Shown piece by piece: positions 9,840 through 17,193 of a stretch of 39,427 nucleotides of DNA. Below the pieces are notes generated by a model. It had not been told where the DNA came from, searched no databases, and worked only from the letters and a program-made list of their open reading frames with translations. Made by a program: the position numbers and the translations under genes. Where the stretch lies: contig MEGH01000042.1 of assembly GCA_001725415.1 (NCBI GenBank), forward strand, positions 1-39,427, in the 5' to 3' direction. Each line of letters begins with the position of its first letter. Positions within the stretch are counted from its first letter, which is position 1. The DNA is from Pseudonocardia sp. SCN 73-27 (GTDB lineage Bacteria; Actinomycetota; Actinomycetes; Mycobacteriales; Pseudonocardiaceae).

Positions 9840-10730
9840 TCAGCCCCGGGGCATCGACGGGCTGTCCTCACCGACCCAGATCGGCTCCCACTCGGAGACC
9901 TCGTGGTAGCGCCGCAGCTCCGGCAGGCCCGACAGCCAGCCCAGCCAGGCGTCGTGGGGCGGCCGGTCCTCGTCGAACCCGCTCTGGACCAGCGTCAGCC
10001 GGGTGTGGCCCGCCGACCCCTCCAACTCCCATCGCACGACCATGCCGCCCAGGTCGATCCCCAGCGCACGCCCGGGCTCGAACTCCGTGATCCTGCCCGG
10101 GTTCGGGTTGGTGTCCAGGTCGCCCATGGCCCAGCGCCCGCCGACCCGCGGTTCGATCCCCATTCCGGCGCCGAACCAGCTCTCGAAGACATCCGGTTCG
10201 ACGAGCGAGGCGAAGACGGCACCGGGGTCGGCAGCGATGTCGAGACCGACCTCCATCCGTGTCGACGTCAGATCGGGCCGGGCGATCAGGGGACGACCGG
10301 CGATGTGGTCGTCGAGGGTCGCGATCGCCAGCGCCCACCACGTCGGCAGGAGCGACAGCGGGCCAGTTCCCTCCATCACCGCGGGCCAGCCGGGGAAGTG
10401 GGTCTGCGACAGCGTGACCAGCGTCGACCGGTCGTCGTCGTGCGGTTCGAGGGCGAACTCGGCGGTCGTGTCGGTGTCCTCGAGCCGCCAGGTGAACCGG
10501 AGGTTGTCACCGTCGACGTGCACCGGCGTCTGGTGCGGTGCGTGGCCGTCGGGGACGTCGCGGCCCCAGAACTCCCACGTGCCGGGCAAGTCGACGGTGG
10601 CGTGTTCGGCGAGCCACGCGGTGAGCTCGGCCGGCTCGGTGAGGGCCTGGTGGACACGGGCGGGTGCCGCCGCGATGCGGGCGCGGGTGACGGCGACGTC
10701 GTCAGCGGGTGGGATCGTCGGTCCGGGCAT
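9840..10730 (-). CDS. SRPBCC/AHSA1 (START-like) protein with two tandem domains
   Basis: The 296 residues contain two copies of the AHSA1-type SRPBCC fold: the first at ~10-150 (VHQALTEPAELTAWL), the second at ~165-285 (DPGAVFASLVEPDVFESWFG ... GGRWAMGD). These domains form hydrophobic ligand cavities. The gene overlaps the preceding ArsR-type regulator by 29 bp, and such pairs are common in actinobacteria, the regulator controlling its SRPBCC partner. The ATG at 10730 matches the start of the first domain. Ligand unknown. Confidence 0.85.
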   Translation of the reverse strand: MPGPTIPPADDVAVTRARIAAAPARVHQALTEPAELTAWLAEHATVDLPGTWEFWGRDVPDGHAPHQTPVHVDGDNLRFTWRLEDTDTTAEFALEPHDDDRSTLVTLSQTHFPGWPAVMEGTGPLSLLPTWWALAIATLDDHIAGRPLIARPDLTSTRMEVGLDIAADPGAVFASLVEPDVFESWFGAGMGIEPRVGGRWAMGDLDTNPNPGRITEFEPGRALGIDLGGMVVRWELEGSAGHTRLTLVQSGFDEDRPPHDAWLGWLSGLPELRRYHEVSEWEPIWVGEDSPSMPRG

Positions 10731-11304
10731 GGTTCTCTCCCTCGTCGAAGGAATGCGGGTAGCAGGCCACGGCCAGCCGGAAGGTGTCGCCCTCGCGGCC
10801 GCCGTGGCGCGTGAACAGGTCCTGCAAGGTCGATTCGAGATCGGCCAGGAACGCCTGCCGACGCTCGGGCGGGACGCGGATCTCCCCGCTCACCCCCACC
10901 GACGGCAGATCGGCCGCGCTGCCGTCGGTCCTGGTGCGGTCGAGTGCCGCGACGTCGCGCTGCACCTGCTCGGCCAGGTCGACCAGATGACCCAGGCTCA
11001 GCTCGGACGCGGCGTCATGACCCAGCCGGCCCACGACCCGCGGGGACACCCAGTACGCCCGCGCGGACGCCCGGTAGATCCCCTCGGTGATGCCGCGGAC
11101 GCGGCGCTCGGCGACCTGTTCGACGAGCTCGGCGTCGACCAGGCGTTTCACGTGGTAGTAGACGCGCTGCGGCGTCTGCGACAACACGGCTGCGACCTCG
11201 GTGCACGACCGCGGCACGGGCAGCTGCCGCAGCACCTCGATCCGCTGCGGCTTGAGCAGCGCCTCGGCCTGCTCCACGCGTTCCACATACAGGACGTCTC
11301 TCAT
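10702..11304 (-). CDS. ArsR-like helix-turn-helix transcriptional regulator
   Basis: A 200-residue regulator with a winged helix at residues ~8-75: AEALLKPQRIEVLRQL, then SCTEVAAVLSQTPQRVYYHVKRLVDAELV. This is the ArsR/HTH_20 type, without the Cys metal site of the ArsR metalloregulators. The C-terminal part (residues 90-200) is helical and probably dimerises or binds the ligand. The ATG at 11304 is the first start after a good sigma70-type promoter. It overlaps the downstream SRPBCC gene by 29 bp, implying a two-gene operon and probable autoregulation. Confidence 0.82.
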   Translation of the reverse strand: MRDVLYVERVEQAEALLKPQRIEVLRQLPVPRSCTEVAAVLSQTPQRVYYHVKRLVDAELVEQVAERRVRGITEGIYRASARAYWVSPRVVGRLGHDAASELSLGHLVDLAEQVQRDVAALDRTRTDGSAADLPSVGVSGEIRVPPERRQAFLADLESTLQDLFTRHGGREGDTFRLAVACYPHSFDEGENHARTDDPTR

Positions 11305-11314
11305 GACGAAATCG

Positions 11315-11343
11315 ATCCTGTACGTAAAAAAATTTCTTGTCAA
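11315..11343 (-). promoter_or_regulatory. sigma70-type promoter of the ArsR/SRPBCC operon
   Basis: On the minus strand a consensus -35 TTGACA (11343-11338) is separated by exactly 17 bases from CAGGAT (11320-11315), which ends 10 bases before the ATG. The spacer has a long A/T run, exceptional in this GC-rich window, and contains the palindrome TACGTA. The -35 overlaps the stop codon of the upstream WYL gene. Confidence 0.6.
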
Positions 11344-12296
11344 CGGCCGACGAGCTGCTCCGCGCCGGTTCGCAACCGCGTCAGCTCCGCGACGAGCTCC
11401 TCCGAGCCCTCCACCAGCTCCGCCTCCGCGTCGAGCCGGACCAGGCTCAGCGCGAGCCACTCCAGGTTGTCCGCACCCGCCCTCAGCAGGCACGTCCCGT
11501 CGGCGTCCGGCGTCAGCTCACCCATCCAGCGCGGAATGCGGTCCCGCAGCTCGTCGACCGACCCCCGCACCCGCAGCAGCGCCGTGAACGGCTGCGGCCG
11601 CGACCGCAGCGCCGCGTTCACGAAGCTCACCGCGTCCTCGGCCGGCAGCTCCCGTGGCGGCACCCGCACCCCGTTGGCGAACGGGCGGGTCACGCGGTCG
11701 GCGCGGAACGTCCGCCAGTCGCCCCGGTCGACGTCCCACGCCACGAAGTACCAGCGCCGGTACCGAGACACCAGCCGGTGCGGCTCCACCAGCCGCGACG
11801 TCTCCGACCCGTCGTTCGCGGTGTAGTGGAAGCGCAGCTGCTCCGACCCGCGGCAAGCCTGTGCGATCGTCAGCAGGGTGTCCGGGTCGACCGACTCGCT
11901 GTAGCCCGACGCCGCCTCCGTCGCCACGGCGAGCGCTTCGACCCTGAGCCGCAACCGGTTCGGCAGCACCTGCTGCAGCTTGGCCAGCGCCCGCACCGAC
12001 GTCTCCTCGATGCCCGACACCGCCCCGTTCGCCGCGGTCCGCAACCCCACCGCGATCGCGACGGCCTCCTCGTCGTCGAGCAGCAGCGGGGGGATGCGGG
12101 TGCCCGCCGCCAGCTGGTATCCGCCGTAGGTGCCCCGGCTCGTCTCGACGGGATAGCCCAGCTCCCGCAGACGTTCCACGTCCCGACGCAGCGTCCGCGG
12201 GCTGACCTCCAGGCGGCCGGAGAGCTCGTCGCCGGACCAGTGCCGGTAGGTCTGCAGCAGCGAGAGCAGACGCAGGATTCGGGCCGTCGGGTCCAT
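11340..12296 (-). CDS. WYL-domain transcriptional regulator (YafY/DeoR type)
   Basis: The 318-residue protein has an N-terminal HTH_11 domain (residues ~5-60: TARILRLLSLLQTYRHWSGDELSGRLEVS, with RTLRRDVERLRELGYPV as recognition helix and wing), a WYL domain at ~140-220 (RRWYFVAWDVDR carries the W-Y-x core and conserved Arg residues follow), and a C-terminal WCX extension. WYL proteins often sense nucleic-acid or nucleotide ligands and control stress or defence genes. The ATG at 12296 gives the standard length. The ArsR promoter starts inside its last codons. Its target is not evident; it could regulate the FUSC gene upstream. Confidence 0.85.
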   Translation of the reverse strand: MDPTARILRLLSLLQTYRHWSGDELSGRLEVSPRTLRRDVERLRELGYPVETSRGTYGGYQLAAGTRIPPLLLDDEEAVAIAVGLRTAANGAVSGIEETSVRALAKLQQVLPNRLRLRVEALAVATEAASGYSESVDPDTLLTIAQACRGSEQLRFHYTANDGSETSRLVEPHRLVSRYRRWYFVAWDVDRGDWRTFRADRVTRPFANGVRVPPRELPAEDAVSFVNAALRSRPQPFTALLRVRGSVDELRDRIPRWMGELTPDADGTCLLRAGADNLEWLALSLVRLDAEAELVEGSEELVAELTRLRTGAEQLVGR

Positions 12297-12347
12297 GCCT
12301 GCGAGCCTGCCAGACCTTGTGGCCGGATCCTGGCCTGAAGTGCCGGG

Positions 12348-12395
12348 CGCAACCTCACTGTCGTCGGCGCGCGTCCGGAGAGCAGTGAGGTTGCG
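12348..12395. terminator. 13-bp perfect inverted repeat, possible terminator between FUSC and WYL genes
   Basis: CGCAACCTCACTG (12348-12360) and its exact complement CAGTGAGGTTGCG (12383-12395) flank a 22-base loop. It lies between the stop of the FUSC gene (12415) and the start of the WYL gene (12296), where a terminator or a regulator site would sit. There is no U-tract, so a WYL operator is equally possible. Confidence 0.4.
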
Positions 12396-12414
12396 GCCGA
12401 TCTGTTGCGCGCGG

Positions 12415-14670
12415 TCAGTGGGGTGTCGGCGCAGGGAAATCCGCCGGGTCGGGGACGGCACCCAGGTCGACGGCCAGCCCGACGACGGCCTGGTCGATCC
12501 GCCGCAGGTAGCGCACCGCGGCCAGCAGCTCGACGCGGCGACGATGGTCCGGGCAGCGGGCGGCGTGGCCCTCGGCGGCGTCGACCAGATCCTCGGCCGA
12601 CACGATCTCCGCGGGCGGCCCGACGGTGTCGACACGCGGGATGCTCCCGGTCTCGCTGCCCAGGACGGGCGCGATGGCGGCGCCCCGGCCCGAGTTCGTG
12701 ATCCCCGCGACGAGATGGTCGCGCAGCCCGTCGAGGTTGGCGCGGACCCGGTCGGCCGCCGGGCGCAACGTCGGCTCCCAGTCCGGGTCGACCACGGAGT
12801 CCGACGTCCGGGCGAGATCGCGCACATAGTGGTCGACCGCCGTCAGCACCCGCAGCGCCCGCTCGTAGCTGGAGCGGCCCCGCCTGCGCGGCAACGGGTT
12901 CCCCAACGGCTTGACCCGCGCCCGCAACGTCGCGAGCGACTCGTCGAGGTCGCGGGCCAGCTCGACCGGGGTCGTCGACGGGTCGCGCCCCGTGAGCCGG
13001 GCGACGGCCGCGTCGAGGGCCGCATCGGAGGCGTCGACCGCCGCATCCAGGGCCTCGCCGAACGCCTCCCGGGTGCGTTTGGGCAGCACCAGGTAACCCG
13101 CGAGCATGCCCAGCGCGGCACCGACCGCGGTCTCCTCGATCCGCACCAGCAGCGTCCCGGCGGAGAACTGCCCGATCAGCCCGTAGAGCAGCGCGAGGAC
13201 CGTCGTGATCCAGAACGCCATGAGCGCCTGCGAGATCCGCACCAGGTACAGGGCGAGGAACACGCACGCGAACAGCAGGACGATCGCGACGAGCCGCTGG
13301 TCACCCACGAGCGCCGCGAGCCCCATCCCCGCGATCACCCCGCCGATCGTGCCGACGACACGCTGCGCCCCCCGGTTCAGGACGTCGCCGCGGCTCGCGG
13401 TCCCGGCGAACACGATGAACGCCGCGATGACCGCCCAGTACCAGCGCGACGGCGAGATCAGCTCGCCGCCGACGATCGCCAGGCTGGTGGCGACGAGCAC
13501 CTGCACGGCCTGACGCGTCGTCAGCTCGAGCCCGCCGCCGGCGCCGTCGTCCTTCACCTCGTCCTCGTCGGCGGGTTCGTCCGCGTCGGCAGGTCCGGCA
13601 TCGGCCGCCTCGCGGGAGTCGCGGGCCTCGCCGAGCGCATCGGCGAGGCGGGTGATCGCGAACGCCACACGCTGCGCCCGCTCCGAGGCGCCGTCGGTGT
13701 CGGCCGCGAGCGTGTCGACGCTGCGCCGGGCCCCGTCGAGCAGCGCCGGGACCCGCTCGGCCGGGGTCGGCGTGGCCGTCGCCCGGCTCAGCCCGCGCAT
13801 CCCCGCCGCGAGGGAACGCAGCACGAGCCGGTCGGGCGGCGGGTCCTCCTGCAGCAGCCGCCGCGTCGCGATCGCCAGCCGCTCCGTCGCCAGCTCGGTG
13901 TCGACGACACGCAACGGCAGATCGCCGGGGGAGGGGGAGTCGCGGTCGAGATGTTCGAGCTGGTCGACGACCTGCAACGCCGTGTCGTTGAGCCGCACCC
14001 GGGCCCGGCGCACCGCCGCCAGATCCGACTCCGACGGCCCCGGCCCCTCGGCCAGCACGTCCCCGACCGCCTCCACGACCGCGTGCACCCGGGCCCGGAA
14101 CGCCCGCACCAGACGCTCCAGCACACGTTCGGGCTTCTCGGCCAGCAGCCACCCGCGCAGCAGCAGTGTCGACCCGATCCCGACGACCGCGGCCAGCAGC
14201 AGCCACGGCAGCTCCGCGGCGCTCGCCTGCAGGAACTGCGTGAAGAAGTACGGCATGAACGCGGCCATGCCGAGCGCGAACCCGCGCGGCCCGAACCGGC
14301 GCACCCACACAGCACCCGCCATCACCAGCACGAACACGATGTCGGCGAGCACCGGTGTCGGTGCGAGCAACGTCCCCGCCGTGATGGCCGCCGCGGCGGG
14401 CAGCAGCATCAGCGCCGTCGTCAGCCGGCGCGCCGGCAGCTCGGGCTCGTTGACCGACAGGTTGGCGATCATCGCGACGACCGCCGCGAACAGCAGCACC
14501 GTGACCGGCTGACCGGTGAGGGCGCGCACCCCGGCCATGACCAGGGCGGCGAGCACCATCGCGGCCGTCGCCGTCGCGGCCATCCGCAGCCTGCCAAGGC
14601 CCGGGTCGACACCGGTCAGCGTGGTCCGCACCTCCGTGCGGAGCTCCCGCAACCACGCCCCCGGCGGCAC
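12415..14670 (-). CDS. FUSC-family integral membrane protein (aromatic-acid/fusaric-acid exporter type)
   Basis: A large membrane protein of about 751 residues with the duplicated FUSC layout: a first block of hydrophobic helices soon after the N-terminus (MAATATAAMVLAALVMAG...), a long soluble helical region with an acidic linker (ADADEPADEDEVKDD), a second membrane block (SRWYWAVIAAFIVFAGTASRGDVLNR and YLVRISQALMAFWITTVLALLYGLIGQ), then a cytosolic tail ending in APTPH. The motif RGDVLNRGAQRVVGTIGG is characteristic. Such proteins export aromatic acids or toxic amphiphiles. The frame is open to ATG 14814, but that codon overlaps the start of the divergent gene and the extension runs through a repeated intergenic motif. 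I therefore prefer GTG 14670; ATG 14799 and GTG 14772 are alternatives. Confidence 0.82.
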   Translation of the reverse strand: MPPGAWLRELRTEVRTTLTGVDPGLGRLRMAATATAAMVLAALVMAGVRALTGQPVTVLLFAAVVAMIANLSVNEPELPARRLTTALMLLPAAAAITAGTLLAPTPVLADIVFVLVMAGAVWVRRFGPRGFALGMAAFMPYFFTQFLQASAAELPWLLLAAVVGIGSTLLLRGWLLAEKPERVLERLVRAFRARVHAVVEAVGDVLAEGPGPSESDLAAVRRARVRLNDTALQVVDQLEHLDRDSPSPGDLPLRVVDTELATERLAIATRRLLQEDPPPDRLVLRSLAAGMRGLSRATATPTPAERVPALLDGARRSVDTLAADTDGASERAQRVAFAITRLADALGEARDSREAADAGPADADEPADEDEVKDDGAGGGLELTTRQAVQVLVATSLAIVGGELISPSRWYWAVIAAFIVFAGTASRGDVLNRGAQRVVGTIGGVIAGMGLAALVGDQRLVAIVLLFACVFLALYLVRISQALMAFWITTVLALLYGLIGQFSAGTLLVRIEETAVGAALGMLAGYLVLPKRTREAFGEALDAAVDASDAALDAAVARLTGRDPSTTPVELARDLDESLATLRARVKPLGNPLPRRRGRSSYERALRVLTAVDHYVRDLARTSDSVVDPDWEPTLRPAADRVRANLDGLRDHLVAGITNSGRGAAIAPVLGSETGSIPRVDTVGPPAEIVSAEDLVDAAEGHAARCPDHRRRVELLAAVRYLRRIDQAVVGLAVDLGAVPDPADFPAPTPH

Positions 14671-14673
14671 AGC

Positions 14674-14746
14674 CGCGAGTCTCGCACGCGTCGCGCCTGC
14701 CCGCCGCCACGGCTCGCGCGGTCGGCACCGCGCGAGTCTCGCACGC
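14674..14746. repeat. two copies of CGCGAGTCTCGCACGC with an embedded hairpin
   Basis: The 16-mer CGCGAGTCTCGCACGC occurs identically at 14674-14689 and 14731-14746. Next to the second copy CTCGCGCGGT (14713-14722) pairs with ACCGCGCGAG (14727-14736) around a 4-base loop. Repeated short palindromic blocks of this kind are typical intergenic elements, which argues that 14671-14812 is not the N-terminus of the FUSC protein. Confidence 0.5.
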
Positions 14747-14798
14747 AGCGGGCCGACCCGCCGTCGAGACACCGCGCGCCGTCGTGATCCTTCAGGCA

Positions 14799-14812
14799 TA
14801 GGCTGCGGCGCC
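14799..14812 (+). promoter_or_regulatory. -10 box of a probable leaderless promoter for the YciO gene
   Basis: TAGGCT (14799-14804) is followed by eight bases and then ATG 14813, with no Shine-Dalgarno sequence. This is the geometry of a leaderless actinobacterial start. Confidence 0.4.
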
Positions 14813-15436
14813 ATGGCACGGTACTTCGACGTCCACCCCGTCGACCCGCAGCGACGCGCGATCGGGCAGATCGTCGACCTGGTCCGCGACGACGGGCTGA
14901 TCGCCTACCCCACCGACTCGCTGTTCGCGCTCGGCTGCCGGCTCGGCAACGCCGAGGGGATCGCCCGCATCCGCGAGATCCGCCACCTCGACGACAAGCA
15001 CCACTTCACGCTGGTGTGCCGCGACTTCGCCCAGCTCGGGCACTTCGTCACCGTGTCGAACAGTCTTTTCCGGACGCTCAAGGCCGCGACCCCGGGCAGC
15101 TACACGTTCATCCTCCCCGCGACCCGAGAGGTGCCCCGGCGGCTGCTGCAGGCCAAGAAGAAGACGGTCGGCGTGCGCATCCCGGAGCACACGGTCGTCC
15201 GCGCGCTGCTCGACGAGCTCGGTGAGCCGCTGCTCAGCTCCTCATTGCTGCTGCCCGACGAACCGGAGCCGCTCACCCAGGGCTGGGAGATCAAGGAACG
15301 CCTCGACCACCAGGTCGACGCCGTGGTCGACTCGGGGGACTGCGGCACCGAACCGACGACCGTCATCGACTTCTCCGGTCCCGAGCCGGAGATCGTGCGG
15401 CGCGGGGCGGGCGACGTGTCACTGTTCGAACAGTGA
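14813..15436 (+). CDS. Sua5/YciO/YrdC-family protein (L-threonylcarbamoyladenylate synthase-like)
   Basis: A 207-residue single-domain YrdC/YciO-fold protein. The family core is clear: LIAYPTDSLFALGCRLGN (residues ~29-46), IREIRHLDDKHHFTLVCRDF with the Lys/His nucleotide-binding segment, PGSYTFILPATREVPRRL, and VGVRIPEHTVVRALL. Length and the KHHFTLVCRD variant fit the YciO branch rather than full-length Sua5, which makes threonylcarbamoyl-AMP for tRNA t6A37. The role of YciO is less certain than that of TsaC/Sua5. It converges with the beta-lactamase-fold gene, and the last 18 bp of both genes are the same palindrome. Confidence 0.85.
   Translation: MARYFDVHPVDPQRRAIGQIVDLVRDDGLIAYPTDSLFALGCRLGNAEGIARIREIRHLDDKHHFTLVCRDFAQLGHFVTVSNSLFRTLKAATPGSYTFILPATREVPRRLLQAKKKTVGVRIPEHTVVRALLDELGEPLLSSSLLLPDEPEPLTQGWEIKERLDHQVDAVVDSGDCGTEPTTVIDFSGPEPEIVRRGAGDVSLFEQ
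15419..15436. terminator. 18-bp perfect palindrome shared by two converging gene ends
   Basis: TCACTGTTCGAACAGTGA is its own reverse complement. Its outer triplets are the stop codons of the plus-strand YciO gene and the minus-strand serine hydrolase, so both proteins end in SLFEQ. It could be a minimal bidirectional terminator or a protein-binding site; there is no U-tract. Confidence 0.55.
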
Positions 15437-16561
15437 GATCGCGCTCTCGCGGAAGTCGCCCATGAGCCGCATCAGCGGCTCGCAGAACATGCGTTGGGTC
15501 ATCAGGACAGCGACGCCGCCCGTTGCCGGGTCGGTGAACCAGCTGGTGCCGAAACCGCCGTCCCAGCCGTAGCGGCCCGCCGGGTCGACAGCCACGCCGA
15601 GGCCCCAGCCGCGATCGCCGAGCAGCATCGACCCGTGCTGCGGGCCGGCCAGCCGGTCGACGCGCATGCGAGCCACGGTCGTCGGCGCCAGCAGGTCGCC
15701 CGCGGCGAGGGCCGTTGCGAAGCGGGCGTAGTCCCCGGCCGTCGACAGGAGACCGCAGCTGCCCGCGGGGAACGCGGGCGGCCGGGTCCACCGGCCGCCG
15801 TCGTCGACGCGCTCGGGGCCACCGGCCGGGGCGTCGGCATAGCAGGCCGCGAGCCGCCCGGAGTCGGGACCGGACACGTGGAAGGCAGTGTCGCGCATGC
15901 CGAGCGGACGAAACACGTGGTGTGCGAGCACGTCGGGCAACGATGCGCCGGCGGCCCGGGCGACCAGCACGCCGAGGACGTCGGCGGAGGTGTCGTAGAG
16001 CCAGCGCGCACCCGGCTGTGCGAGCAGCGGCAGCGTGCCCAGCCGGCGCAGCCACTCGTCGGGGGCGTGCGGCGACCCGGGCACCGGCGGGCCGACCGCC
16101 AGCCCCAGCTCCGCCGCCGCAGCGAAGTACGGGCTGGTGGGGAAGCCGAGGTCGAGGTCGAAGCCGAACCCCGCCCGGTAGCTGAGCAGGTCCTCGACGG
16201 TGATCGGCCGAGCCGCGGGAACGGTGTCGTCGAGGGCACCGGTGGGGTCGCTGAGGACACGACGGTCGGCGAGCTCGGGGAGAAGGTCGTCGACGGCCTC
16301 GTCGAGGTGCAACGTCCCGTCCTCGACGAGCAGCAGCGTGGCCACCGCCACGACCGGCTTGGTCATCGACGTGATCCGGAACAGCGTGTCCGCGCCCATC
16401 GGGCGGCTGTCGGGCTCGGCGTCGAACGCGGTGCGCCCGATCGCATCCACCTCGACCCGCCCGCCCCGGGCGATCGCGGTGACCAGGCCAGGCGCCACAC
16501 CGGCGGAGACGTGCGCGGCCATCCGGGTGTGCAGGGCGTTCGTGGTGGTGGCCTGGGTCAT
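15419..16561 (-). CDS. class C beta-lactamase-fold serine hydrolase (beta-lactamase-related/esterase)
   Basis: The 380-residue protein has the penicillin-binding/beta-lactamase C fold: catalytic SMTK at 65-68 (FRITSMTKPV), the active-site Tyr in WLYDTSADVLG near residue 180 in place of the usual YxN, and a GWDGGFG motif near the C-terminus in place of HTG or KTG. It has no signal peptide, so it is probably a cytoplasmic esterase or amidase rather than a resistance enzyme. The ATG at 16561 is preceded by a strong ribosome-binding site (GAGGAGGAG, 3-11 bases before). Its 3' end shares an 18-bp palindrome with the YciO gene. Confidence 0.85.
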   Translation of the reverse strand: MTQATTTNALHTRMAAHVSAGVAPGLVTAIARGGRVEVDAIGRTAFDAEPDSRPMGADTLFRITSMTKPVVAVATLLLVEDGTLHLDEAVDDLLPELADRRVLSDPTGALDDTVPAARPITVEDLLSYRAGFGFDLDLGFPTSPYFAAAAELGLAVGPPVPGSPHAPDEWLRRLGTLPLLAQPGARWLYDTSADVLGVLVARAAGASLPDVLAHHVFRPLGMRDTAFHVSGPDSGRLAACYADAPAGGPERVDDGGRWTRPPAFPAGSCGLLSTAGDYARFATALAAGDLLAPTTVARMRVDRLAGPQHGSMLLGDRGWGLGVAVDPAGRYGWDGGFGTSWFTDPATGGVAVLMTQRMFCEPLMRLMGDFRESAISLFEQ

Positions 16562-16586
16562 GGCTCCTCCTCGGGCGGGCGACACC

Positions 16587-17042
16587 ATGTACGACGTCGC
16601 CGGGGGCCGCGACTCATCGGTCCGCCACGGATCCACCGGCCACGTCGACACCGCGCCGGTCACCGCCCTCGCCGACGCGGTGGCCGACGCCGTCGACGGC
16701 GCCGGACCGCTCGCCTGCACCCTCGGCCCGTGCACCGAGCGCCTGGACGGGCAGTGGGTCGGCGTCCCCGCCCACGGGCTCGACGACATCGCCGCCGACG
16801 TGTTCGGTGCCACCTCCGCGATCGTGCCCGTCACCCACCCGCAGCCGTTCCGCCCCGACCTCGTCCTCGCGCGCGGCCGTGCCCCCGCCGACCTCGCCGG
16901 GACGGTCGTCGACATCCGGTGGGCGGTCGAGCAGGTCGTTCTCGTCGCCGACCGGTCATCCCCGCACGGGCCCCGGCTCGTGGATCTCGTCGGCGTGCCG
17001 TTGGCAAGCACTCCGTCGGCGTGTCGCCGCGCGGACCCTTGA
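16587..17042 (+). CDS. hypothetical protein, divergent from the serine hydrolase
   Basis: A 151-residue frame with strongly GC-biased third positions starts at ATG 16587, 26 bp from the divergent hydrolase start. It is mostly Ala/Val/Asp with conserved-looking segments (GPLACTLGPCTERLDG, FGATSAIVPVTHPQPFRPDLVLARG, GTVVDIRWAVEQVVLVAD). There is no signal peptide or membrane helix, and I do not recognise the family. The lack of a clear ribosome-binding site and the divergent position leave some doubt. Confidence 0.5.
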   Translation: MYDVAGGRDSSVRHGSTGHVDTAPVTALADAVADAVDGAGPLACTLGPCTERLDGQWVGVPAHGLDDIAADVFGATSAIVPVTHPQPFRPDLVLARGRAPADLAGTVVDIRWAVEQVVLVADRSSPHGPRLVDLVGVPLASTPSACRRADP

Positions 17043-17193
17043 TTTCGCGCCGAAGGCCCCGTCACGCGTTGCGCGGCGGGGTAGCCTTCACCCTTCACGA
17101 CGCCGGATCGCAGCTCCCCCGTCGGCACCAGCGTCCCGGTTCCCACATGGGCCGGGTCGGGGCGGCGATCGCAAGCCGTTCGGAGGGATCGCG

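Noticed and set aside
15419-16561. Antibiotic-resistance beta-lactamase
   Set aside because: No signal peptide, and the second and third motifs (YDT, WDGG) differ from class C beta-lactamases; an esterase-type relative fits better.
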